From assembly GCA_010015655.1 (NCBI GenBank), contig ML976744.1, positions 254,106 through 318,105 of the forward strand: a DNA stretch of 64,000 nt, in the 5' to 3' direction. Both the position numbers and the translations under genes were made by a program. The notes under the pieces were generated by a model. It made no database searches. It worked only from the letters and a program-made list of their open reading frames with translations, and was not told where the DNA came from. The DNA is from Bimuria novae-zelandiae CBS 107.79 (Eukaryota; Ascomycota; Dothideomycetes; Pleosporales; Didymosphaeriaceae). Below, one piece after another: positions 34,029 to 43,877 of the stretch. Numbering within the stretch: position 1 is the first letter of the stretch; each line of letters starts with the position of its first letter.

Positions 34029-34371
34029 ACGCGGGGAGCGGGTAGGTGGGAGCGTTGAGTTTTATCAAGGACATGTGATGCTTCCAAACGTGATGTGGTT
34101 CCAAGGCACGGGGTTTGCTGGGATCTGCATGCTTACTGTTCGCTATACGAGTGTTCGCGGGGATGGGCTGTTGGCTTGGAAGGAAGTTATCCACCTGCAT
34201 TCACATGGTCACACTACCACAACGACCGGGCCAGAATGGTGGATTCATGAATTGGAAAATTGCTATAGCCGTTAGAATCCGGTACAAGCGCATCCAAAAC
34301 ACCAGGAGTGCACGGCACCCCAAACGCCTCTGTTAAAACCCACGGCCGTTCGCTGCGAGCAAAAAGTAGCG

Positions 34372-35707
34372 CTACTCCCAATCTTCCTCATCGCTCTCCT
34401 CGGCCACCGCCTTCTTCCTGTCCTGCGGGCTGCCGGGTGCACGGCTCGTCGCGCCGCTCACCAAGTCGTAGCTCGCATCGCTGTCGGCCACGCTCTTCTC
34501 GTCGTGGGATCGCCGCGGTTGCTCGGGCTTCAGTGTGTCTGCTGGGACAGGCTTGAGGGTGTCCTTGGAGGCAGCAAGGTTGGTAGCGGATTTGGCGGCT
34601 TGGGGCGTCGAAGTGGACTTCTCGTCGGGCTCGTCGTCGGAATCCTCGTCCCAGGAGACTTCTTCCTCCTCGGCGGGTGCGGATGCTGCAAACGATCAGC
34701 TGGACGGGGTACAGATAGATGGAGTGTAGGATTCACGTACCCTTGAGCATCTCCCTTCGCTTCTGCTCCTCGCTCTCAATCACATGGCGCAAGAAGTAGT
34801 ATCGCTCCCAGAAAGTGCTATACTCCACCTTCTCAGGCACGCACTTCTCCATGGCTGTCCGCAGCCCCGCGTGTTTCTCCAGATCCTTTGCAATATCGTC
34901 TGTCTTCTTCTCCACATCGAAAGTCCTCCTCCAGCGCTCCCACTCTGGGCTCACGGGGTCCTTCAAGAACGAGTCCAGGGAGGAGTGTATGACGTGTAGC
35001 TGCGCGTCGAAGCGTGTAGCATGCACGACCTTCTTCCCCGAGCTGTCCTTTGACTCGAAGAGTACCGCACCCGGGTTGCCTTGTGCATCTTCGGCGGGCG
35101 GCGCGATGGTGACGGCGTCGCGCAGGAAGGAGCGGATGTTGGTGCCGAACTTGAGCAGCGCTTCGTCGGCGGCGTCTTCGGCCTTTTCAATGTCCTTGAG
35201 GCGCTTGGCTGCTTCGGCGCGGAAGCGGCTCAGCATGCCCTCTGCCTCCTTCACGATGTCTGCGGGCAGCGACTCTGGGCGGTCCGGGTGCGCATCTGGG
35301 TCTTGCGCTGCGGGCACTTTGGAGTCGGAAGGCGTGCTTTCGGTAGCAGAGGACGAAGATTCATCAGGGTTGACTGATATGTTGCGCGTGTGCTTTATGA
35401 GGGTCGAGATGCCGGCTGTTGCTTGCTTGCTGGCACCATCGTAGTATTGCTCGCCCTGGAGTAGTAGACTTGATCAGTCTTCCTCTCGTGTGTGCATCGC
35501 CGATCTCCTTACCTGCTTCTTCACCGTCCCGAGGAAGCCGCCTAGACGTGCGGCCCAGGGACTGCTCGAGATGGCCTTGTATGCATCCTGGACTTCGCTC
35601 TGGAAGTTGTTCGATGTGGGCGCGGAGCTGTCGTGGGTGGATTGCGACTGCGGGGTCGGGTCTTGCGGGTACGCCTCTTCCTGGATATGGTCGTAGGCGG
35701 AATCCAT
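34372..35707 (-). CDS. BSD-domain protein
   Basis: Three exons, 35707-35513, 35455-34741 and 34685-34372, with introns of 57 and 55 nt, give 407 residues. The N-terminal [21 protein letters not shown] segment is followed by a predicted helical region ([20 protein letters not shown]). The BSD domain lies at about 240-290 with the signature Trp-rich [10 protein letters not shown] and following EEQKRREML. The C-terminal tail is acidic and disordered and ends SDEEDWE, typical of this fungal family. BSD domains occur in TFIIH p62, synapse-associated proteins and Dos2-like proteins; this layout is closest to the Dos2/SYAP1 type. Its molecular role in fungi is not settled. Exon junctions keep frame and conserved residues. 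Confidence 0.88.
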
Positions 35708-36135
35708 GGTGCTTCGGACCGGCAGCAGCAGCGAACGTGTTGTGGATGTCGACTTGGGCGGGGCGGCCAGATGCGCGTCGTGGTGTAGCTAGGCGTGGTC
35801 CGAAGCAGCGCTGTTGCAACGGCTCATGGGCTGCGCGGCTTAAATGCGCATCATGCACCGGGGCAACACATTCACGCTACATCACTGCTCCATCGTTTAT
35901 TATATTACCACAACAACTCAATATTCTATGTTTATCTGGGCATGCTAAACTGCTATCTCGCTGTTTCTCAGCCTCACTTCCTCCTACCAGGCCTGTCGTA
36001 CCAAACTTGAAAATGACCTGAAATGATATGAAATATGCTATCTCGAAACCGACCGTCCATCTACATCATAACGCCTGGGCAAATGCATCACAGTATTCGT
36101 GTCATAAAATGAGTGTCCCCGGCCCAAGCTACGAA
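35708..36135. promoter_or_regulatory. Promoter of the BSD gene and 3' flank of the Ran-binding gene
   Basis: Both neighbours are on the minus strand, so this is upstream of the BSD gene. AT-rich DNA from 35880 to 36080. No specific site was recognised. Confidence 0.35.
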
Positions 36136-38560
36136 TCAAGAAGGCCTAGTCGTGCTGGTGGGTGGTGTGCGCTCTCCTCCCAGTTTTCCTGCTCCCGCCG
36201 TAGCTTGCGGTGCGCGAGGTGAGCTAGAGGTGGGCGGCGCCGTGGGAGGGCCTCGGAAGCTGGGCTGCTTCATCTCTCTATACTGACTCGGTCGATCCGT
36301 CGCACGTCGCAGGAGTGGGCTAGGAGAGGATAATGATGGGCGAAACTCTCTCGATGGTAGCGGAACATCCGCAGAGGATTTCGAGCGACTGCCTCCAATA
36401 GGCGAGGAGGTAGTCGAAGAAGGCGATGCAGGCGTAGCAGACCGAGAGCGCGGCGAGGCTCTCCCTTGGGGGTAGCCATCGTAGTCAAAACGACCTTCGC
36501 CCGGAGAAAGAGGCGATGCATCATCGGGGCCGTATGGAGCACCGTCAAGCTGCTCTTCCAGATTCACACCATTGCGGCGCTTTATTGGGCTCTCGTTGTA
36601 AGGATCAAACCCAACCCTCATCCGCGCCTCGCGACGAACCCGTCGACGGAGTTCCGAGTCCGCACCAGCGCCTACCGTGCTGCTGTCGTTGAGGAAAAAG
36701 TTCAGGAGCTGGTCGGGCACGGCCAGATGTGATGTTTGTCGGAACTGCTGCAGCGCCGTGAGACGCACGAGCATCTCGAGCAGAGAGAGCGACGTCTTGA
36801 TGGCGGGTGTAGCAGCGAGCCCATCTGCTTCATGATGAGAAGGCACCGAGGGCTTCTGCGGCGAGGGTACCAGTTGAGTATTCGATGGCGGAGGCGTGGA
36901 TGTGGTTCGGTTGGATGGCCGCAAGTTCAGCTTCGAGAAATAAGAGGCTAGCCCGGGGGACGCAGAGTCAGCCCGTTGCGGTGTTGTCGTTGTTGATGAC
37001 GGCAATTCAACGTCGATCTCAGACTCGTCCAGATCGGAGTCGGACGCTAATTCTTCGGTGTACACTTCGAAAGCCATCCACTCCAGATCCAGATTAGGGG
37101 GGAGGCGCCATGGGTGCGCCGAAGGCTCTTCTGCAGCATGCTCTTCCTCGTGAAGGTCTGCAGTCGACTCACGTCGTAGCTGCTCGTCTAACGCCGATTG
37201 TTCCTCGTCCGATTCGGAGCCGCCAACCGTATGTGAGCCGTCGGAGTCGTACTCCGGCTCGAGGTCGGTGTGGTCCATCATTTCCCGAGGGGCTGCAGCG
37301 TGAACGTCCCTCTTGAAGAGCAGGATTGGATTGTTTGACTCTCCATCGGTTCCGATGTTCAGAATCTTTCCCGTGTCAGCGTAGAAGATCTTAGAGATCT
37401 CATGCACTGGGATGATCTCCCGGAGTCCCGCAAGACCAACGCCGTCATATGGGCCAGGCTGGACTTCGTCTTCCTCAAATGTATGGACACGGTCATCCTC
37501 TAGGTCTTCGACAATCAAAAGCTGATAGGCGAACTCATGCAGTCGTCCTTCAGATGGGATATTGTTGTGATCGCGATCATTAGCTCGACCTGTGTTTCCT
37601 TCAAAGGGCTGAGGGTAATCATAAACTTTATCAAGTGGGACCCTCAGCAATTTGACGCGAGCTTTGTGCATGACCTCCTTCCAAGTGGTCTCCCGGATTC
37701 CCTCTTCGTCTTGGGCCCTGAACGCATGTCCGGCGAATAGCATATACACGGAGAGGTAGAAAGATGGGCCAATTTGCTGGGCTCGAGGCATAGTCATGTT
37801 GTACTGCGTGTCGCCATGTGTGAGGAAAGTGCTTGCCTGCAACATCCTAGATGGCGAGACAGTATCTGGAAGGGTCGTTGATAGGTTGACACCGGATGTC
37901 GTAATGGCGAGATTGATCAGAGGTACCGCATCCTCAATCCGATCGAGCAATTTCTTGATCTCCGCAATGATGAGGCGTAGCTCGAGATCATTTTCAGCAC
38001 GCGTCTTGCTCCGCGAGCTTCCTCTACGGGCCAACTGTTCTTCACCCACAGCCTTTGCGAGGCGAACGCCCAGGGACTGGATGTCGAAGCGAAGAGACTT
38101 GGTCAGGGTCACGGCCGACTCCAGAGACGTGTTTCCACGGGCTGCTATCAGTTCAATCATGTCGATTGCCGGCGAGATGATCTATTTAGACGTTAGCTGA
38201 GCAATAGCAAGTCACCTGGGTTGCACTTGCCCTGATTTTGCCTTCAAGGCGTAGCTGCAAAGCGGCCAACTCTTGCTTTTCGCAGCCCTCAACGGTCTAC
38301 TCCTCGTTAGTATTTGATATCACATGCTTAGCTTCATGTGGCTACGCACCTTGAGCAGTCGTCCACATTGTCGCATGGCATAGCCACTCGTAATGGTGAT
38401 GCCCGTGCGAATCGCATAATTCATAGCCTGTTGGGTTACCTGCGCGGAAAGATGGTAACGTCAGCAGGAATCCTCATTGACTCAGGTCTGACTGTAGGAT
38501 AGGTTTTGGGGGTTTATTGTAGTCATAGTCGAGTCATACCTTGGACAGAAGCACCTCCAT
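36136..38560 (-). CDS. Yrb30-like RanGTP-binding protein
   Basis: Four exons, 38560-38540 (only MEVLLSK), 38439-38350, 38296-38231 and 38181-36136, give 740 residues. The third intron has a GC donor (AGG|GCAAGT...AAATAG, 49 nt). The N-terminal sequence MEVLLSKVTQQAMNYAIRTG followed by ITSGYAMRQCGRLLK is the diagnostic start of the fungal Ran-binding (Yrb30) family. These proteins bind RanGTP and act in nuclear transport in yeast. The conserved part covers about residues 1-330. The middle and C-terminus are acidic, then Ser/Pro-rich and disordered. It is divergently transcribed from eRF3. Assignment is by memory of the family N-terminus and could be refined by a profile search. Confidence 0.88.
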
Positions 38561-39028
38561 GTTGATGGTTTGGGGCGCCAATCAACGCATGCGTGGGTTA
38601 GTGTGTGAAGCAATGCTCCGAAGCAGGCGTGCTTTTAACGCAGAAAAGATAGAAATGAGTGGACGACAGGGCGAAAGCCAGGAAAACGGGTCATCTCGGC
38701 ACAGATTGCTGTCTCAAAGGCACGTAACCGTCTTGTTTGGGATTCCTGGTCTGCGTTAGGCAGCGCGGAAGAGGCAGTGACCCAACCACGGAAGTCGCTG
38801 CCCAGCCAGCGTTTGCCCCGCGGTCATCGGGCGGCCCACCGCAACAGAACGACTTTTTTGCCCTCGCAGCTCGACCCTCCTAACGTCAGCTGCATTATAA
38901 AACCCGAGTCACTCCTTCCTTTTACTGCCGCCGCACACGTTCGAAACCTAACCTTCTCGTCCGCATTTTTGCTTCTGCGCACACCTCCGATTCTCAATAG
39001 GCCCCCGCGCCCCGCACACACGCGCACA
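38561..39028. promoter_or_regulatory. Bidirectional promoter, YRB30-like / SUP35
   Basis: 468 bp between the two start codons. GCATTATAAAACC (38892-38900 region) is TATA-like, about 130 bp upstream of the eRF3 ATG. CT-rich DNA lies between it and the start, common in highly expressed fungal genes. Confidence 0.55.
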
Positions 39029-41385
39029 ATGGCAGACTCGTGGGAGCAAGAGGAGGACCAGCTGTCGCAGCAGGCGCAAGGCATGAACCTCAACAACAAC
39101 AACAATGGGCAGGGCCAGTTCAGGCCGGGCGGCGCAAGCTTCACGCCGGGGGCCTCGTCGTTCACGCCAGGCGCACAGTCTTTCACACCGGGGCAGCAGT
39201 TTCAGCAATACGGCGGCGGCTACCAGCAGTACGGCCAATACGGCCAGCAGTATCCACAGCAAGGATACAGCAACTTCCAGCAGTACGGACAGCAGGGCTA
39301 CCAGCAATACGGCCAATACGGCCAACAGCAGTACGGCCAGCAGGGCTACGGAGGCCAGCAATACAACTACCAGCAGCAGCAGAACTTTCAGCCCCAGCAG
39401 CAACAGCAACGTCAGCCGCCCGTCCAGATCGCAAAGCGGGGCGACAACAACGCAGCGGCTGCCCCGGCTCCCGAACCGAAGAAGGACGTCGAGCCCAAAG
39501 CGAAAGTCTTGAGCATCGGAGGGGATGCTGCGCCAAAAGCTAAGGTCTTGTCCATTGGCGGCGACACCACCACGCCCAAGGTCGAGAAGGCCGCCGGCGG
39601 TGCGAAGGTTCTCAGTCTAGGTGCTGCACCGGCGGCTCCTCCTACCGCCAAAGACAACGTAAACACAAAGGCCCCAGAGGCCGGTTCAAAGGTCGCCGCT
39701 GCCGTGGCGATCGAAAAGACTGGGGAGCCCACCAAGGGCGGCCCACCCAGCGGCAGGACCTCACCGACTCCTTCGACTGGCCGCAGCTCTCCAAGCCGAG
39801 CTGCCGAGAACAAGAAGGCGATTGTGGACCTGGAGAAAGAGCAGGAAGAGGAACTTGATGAGGCGGTCCTCGCCGAAATGTACGGAAAGGAGCATGTCAA
39901 CGTCATTTTCCTTGGTCACGTCGATGCCGGAAAGTCCACACTAGGTGGCAGTATCCTTTTCGCCACCGGCATGGTTGATGAGCGAACTATGGACAAATGT
40001 AGGTGTCTCGATCCCAATTCTTTTTGCAGAAGCTAATGTGCGCGCAGACAAAAGGGAAGCCAAGGAGGCCGGTCGAGAGACCTGGTACATCTCATGGGCT
40101 TTGGATCTTACCAAGGAGGAACGGTCAAAGGGCAAGACGGTGGAAGTTGGTCGAGGATTCTTCGAGACGGAAAAGCGACGATACTCAATTCTCGATGCAC
40201 CAGGCCACAAGACATACGTCCCGAACATGATTGGCGGCGCAGCTCAGGCCGATGTTGGAGTCTTGGTCATCTCTGCCCGTAAGGGAGAGTACGAGACCGG
40301 TTTCGAGAAGGGCGGTCAGACTCGCGAGCACGCCATGTTGGCCAAGACCCAGGGAGTGAATAAGCTCATAGTAGCTGTCAACAAGATGGACGATCCTACC
40401 GTGGAATGGTCCGAGGAGCGATACAAGGAGTGCACAACAAAGCTTACCCAGTTCTTGAAGGGTGTTGGCTACAACCCCAAGACCGATGTTGCATTCATGC
40501 CTATTAGCGCTCAGACTACGATTGGTATCAAGGATAGAGTACCCAAGGACCTTGCACCCTGGTACGACGGACCGTCGCTGCTCGAATATCTGGACAACAT
40601 GAAGGCTCTTGACCGAAAGCTTAACTCGCCCTTCATGATGCCCATCTCCGCCAAGTACCGGGATCTAGGCACAATGATTGAGGTCAGTACCACATTCTAT
40701 CTTTCACCACAGACATGAAAAGCAGCGAAGTGCTTTGCACGGACTATTGCTAACAAGCTCTCAGGGCAAAATCGAATCTGGCGTCATTAAGAAAGACAGC
40801 AAGTTCCTCATGATGCCTAACCGAGAGACGATTTCCATCTCGGCGCTGTACGGTGAACAGGAAGATGAAATTGACAAGGCCGCGTGTGGTGAGCAAGTTC
40901 GTATCCGCATCCGTGGTGTCGAAGAAGAAGACATTCTCCCTGGATTTGTTCTTTGCTCTCCGAAACGACCCGTACATTGTGTGTCATCATTCGAGGCACA
41001 AATTGTTCTCCTAGACATCAAGAGTATCCTCACTGCGGGTTACAACTGTGTCTTGCACGTCCACGCCGCCCAAGAAGAGGTCACATTCACTGCTTTGCTA
41101 CACAAGTTGGAGAAGGGTACGGGCAGGAAGAGCAAGAAAGCACCTGGTTTTGCTACCAGGGGCATGTCGATCATCGCGCGACTCACTGTTACTGGCACTG
41201 CTGGCGCTCTTTGCGTCGAACGTTTCGAGGACTACCCCCAACTTGGTCGCTTTACACTTCGGTAAGTGCAACCAGATCCTCCAAGTTCCCGACATGAACA
41301 GTATGCTAACTACTCACACAGTGACCAAGGTCAAACCATTGCCATTGGTAAAATCACCAAGCTGATCACGGACGATAACGCTTAA
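39029..41385 (+). CDS. SUP35: Translation termination factor eRF3, with prion-like N-domain
   Basis: Four exons, 39029-39998, 40048-40682, 40765-41261 and 41322-41385, give 721 residues. The Met at 39029 opens MADSWEQEEDQLSQQAQ, the usual start, while the frame extends upstream to 38777 without conservation. Residues about 20-140 are Gln/Tyr/Gly-rich with repeated QQYGQ/QGYQQYGQYG units, like the prion domain of yeast Sup35. An acidic/Ala-rich M region follows, with three KVLSIGG-type repeats. The GTPase domain starts near 290 with GHVDAGKST, then DAPGHK, NKMD and the beta-barrel domains ending GKITKLI. It acts with eRF1 in the cytosol to release nascent chains. All GTPase motifs are intact. 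Confidence 0.97.
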
Positions 41386-42047
41386 GCGGATCAGAACGCT
41401 AGCCGTGTGACTATCAAGCGTTTGAAGCGAGTCGCCACAGCTTAGGCTGCGACTACAGCTGCAAGCATCTAAGGGGGGGAGCATGCCGCGTGGGGTGGCT
41501 GATGAGGATGAATGTACGTGGGTGGGTTAGGTTGGCTCCATTATATGAGTTGGCATATAGACATCAAATGCACATGATTGAGTCATCTGTGCTATTCTTT
41601 CCTCGCACCGAATGTTCAATCGCAGGGTCTATTACCTATCTTGGCGTGACTTGAACGTCTAAAACAACACGGAATAGATCGATCTTAGCAGATTCTTTGT
41701 TCTCACGACCAGTGCGCTGCGGCTACATCTGGGGAAGGCTGGTTTGAAAGCATAGTTTTCCTGGATAATTCAGCCGTAATGTCGTGTAGCTGTCGTACAA
41801 GATTGAGATCTAGGGGTATCATTCGCTAAAATCAAAATGCCACCAGGCATGGCCGCGCTCCTCAAGCGGTGCGGTGTGATACCGCATCTCTCGGCTTTCC
41901 TTCTGATCGAACGATTTGACGATGGAAGCATAGGGATGCCACGTACCCAGGACGATGACTGACCGGCAGAGCGTAGTCTTAGATCGTATTATCGTCAATT
42001 TGTCGGTCGTCGTGTGGATGTGAATGTCGAACAGGTCATTCGGGGCT
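41386..42047. other. Convergent 3' flanks of SUP35 and the CCDC130-like gene
   Basis: About 660 bp of untranslated and intergenic DNA. Nothing else was recognised. Confidence 0.5.
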
Positions 42048-43109
42048 TCAGTCTGAGTCGTAAGCCACCAGAGCAGCGGCCAGGCTTGGCTTGTTCACCG
42101 GAGCATCTGTTGAAGGCTTCGGCTTGGGCAGATCCTGCACTGGCGACGGCGCCTTTGCATCCGATGGGATATCTTCGTCTCGTTTGCGTTTGATTCCGAG
42201 GCTCAGTCTGGGTGAGCTCTCTGCTTTGGCGGATAGGAAGGGGTCGATGGATACCCTCGTGTTCCCAACGAGCGCTTGCTGCAAGCTCTGCCGACTCTTC
42301 TCCGCCGCGATCTCAGACTTCAGCTTCTTCTTCGGTCCCTTCTCGGCCATCGACGCCTTCACACTCGTGAACAACGGCTTTCTTGCCGCAGCTTCAACGC
42401 CATCGTCCACCGCGCTGTCCCCAAAGTCAACCAACCTCGCCCGCACATCATCCCCCTCCGTCGCATCCACAACCTCGAACCCAAAGCTGAACTTATCCTG
42501 CATACGCTCTTTCGCTCTATCATCTTTATTCCACCCCCTCCGCTTCTCCCGAAACGCTCGCCTGAGCTTCGCATTCACATCCCCGGGATGCCTCCACACC
42601 TCGGCCGCCTCATACAACTCCTCCACCCTCTCCGCATGCCCCGTCTGCATCACCTTCTCTTCCACCCTCCCCTCCAGCCTCGCAAACGCATCCCTCCTCC
42701 TCCTCTCCCTCTCCTCTTCTGTCAAAAACTTCCCTTCCCCCTCACCCACTATCTTCTCCTCAGGCCCATAATCCCGCTTGCGCGCCCCTTCAACGACCAC
42801 GTACTCTGCATTCTTGGGGTCTGTACGGATCTCCCACGCCCCGCTGCACGCCGAGTGCTTCATGCGAAAGCTCCAGATGGGCGTGGAGTAGTAGTTTCCG
42901 ACTTTCTTCTTCTCGGCGTTGAAGCGGACGCCTTGGCCGACGATGGCGGGGGGGTTGCAGTGCTCGCACCATACGGCGAAGGGGAGCTCGAAGCGGACGA
43001 CGAGCGCGCCCGTTTTTTTTGCGCGCGCCCCAAGAGGGTGTGTGGTGTTGAAGGTAGGGGGTTTGGAGGCATCGGGCGGGTAGTAACGGCCCATGTTGAA
43101 GCCTTGCAT
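42048..43109 (-). CDS. CCDC130/Yju2 (CWC16) family splicing factor
   Basis: A single exon of 353 residues from the Met at 43109 (MQGFNMGRYYPPD), the family start. The longer frame to 43304 adds a non-conserved His/Pro-rich leader. The conserved N-terminal domain (about 1-130) contains WCEHC and RMKHSACSGAWEIRTDP, providing the Cys/His zinc ligands, and ends NAEYVVVEGAR, all hallmarks of CWC16 proteins. A charged coiled-coil segment (EEERERRRRDAFARLE) and a Ser/Lys-rich tail follow. Family members join the spliceosome around the first catalytic step. The Cys and His ligands are present, so it is likely functional. Confidence 0.92.
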   Translation of the reverse strand: MQGFNMGRYYPPDASKPPTFNTTHPLGARAKKTGALVVRFELPFAVWCEHCNPPAIVGQGVRFNAEKKKVGNYYSTPIWSFRMKHSACSGAWEIRTDPKNAEYVVVEGARKRDYGPEEKIVGEGEGKFLTEEERERRRRDAFARLEGRVEEKVMQTGHAERVEELYEAAEVWRHPGDVNAKLRRAFREKRRGWNKDDRAKERMQDKFSFGFEVVDATEGDDVRARLVDFGDSAVDDGVEAAARKPLFTSVKASMAEKGPKKKLKSEIAAEKSRQSLQQALVGNTRVSIDPFLSAKAESSPRLSLGIKRKRDEDIPSDAKAPSPVQDLPKPKPSTDAPVNKPSLAAALVAYDSD

Positions 43110-43877
43110 GGTGGGCGAGGTGAAGGGGTAAAGGCGCGGCGGGCGCGAATGTGATTGTGTGAGATGTGTGTTGTGGGTGAGGAGGAGGAGGGCGTTCAGA
43201 TGTGGGGAGAGATGGAGGTGTGGCGGTGGTGGCTGTTTTCCGCGGCGGGTCTCCAGGGCCCAGGGAACGGGGACTTTTAGAGTACACTTGCACTCACGGC
43301 ACATGAACTTCCATCCACGGTTCCAGCCTTCAACAAAGCCAGATGCAAGATACAGTTGCGAATGAATTAAACTTGGGTACCATCAAGAAGAACACCTCAG
43401 AGTAAGGGTCTATTTGGGAATTACGTCATTGCCTGCCTGCCTGCCCGTACCTCTAATCTCTACGTCTTGCTCACGACACCCGCGCCCGAATCATCCAGCG
43501 TCTCCACATAATTAATATCTAACATCTTAATACTACCCGCAACCTTCCCAGAAGGGGAATGCAATTAAGGTTATCCGTTGATTACGGCACTAAAAGGCTT
43601 GTCTTAATGTCCTTCCCTCGCAGTGACTACACCCGAAAGGTTTGTCATAATGTCCTTCCCTCACAGTGACTACACCCGAAGCGGTATAGCGCGAGCCTTC
43701 TCCGTTTATCTTGAGACCTGGATTGTATAAGTTTTTGCCAGCGAGCTGTGTCGTCAAGTGTGTCGCTTCCAAAGTAGAGAATTTTTGTTGAGTCGCGTTG
43801 CCTAACGCGCACCCACGGACGTACTCCGGGCAGGTGATCAAGAAAAGCGAGTCAAAGTGGGAAGTTCCCGGTCGGGA
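43110..43877. other. Intergenic, with a 43-bp tandem repeat
   Basis: Promoter of the CCDC130-like gene and 3' flank of the HET gene. Apart from the tandem repeat at 43593-43678 nothing is recognised. Confidence 0.5.
43593..43678. repeat. 43-bp tandem repeat, two copies
   Basis: Both copies run AAAGG(c/t)TTGTC(t/a)TAATGTCC... to ...GTGACTACACCCG, with only about three differences by eye. The second copy starts at 43636. They lie about 200 bp downstream of the HET gene stop. Confidence 0.85.

Larger units (their letters stand above)
32580..34371. other. Long intergenic stretch, no supported gene
   Basis: About 1.8 kb. Frames of 60-170 codons overlap on both strands (for example 33444-33962) but are rich in His, Pro and Ser without motifs, consistent with chance frames. 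The stretch holds a short 14-bp tandem repeat and an imperfect local duplication, listed separately. Confidence 0.5.

Noticed and set aside
38777..39028. 84-codon N-terminal extension of eRF3
   Set aside because: In frame but non-conserved and covering a TATA-like site; MADSWEQEEDQ is the family start.
38948..39409. Long Leu/Val-rich frame on the minus strand
   Set aside because: It is the antisense of the Gln-rich repeat region of eRF3, where CAG repeats read as CTG in reverse.
42276..43154. 292-codon plus-strand frame
   Set aside because: Antisense shadow of the CCDC130-like gene, which has clear family motifs; the shadow is Leu/His/Arg/Pro-rich with none.
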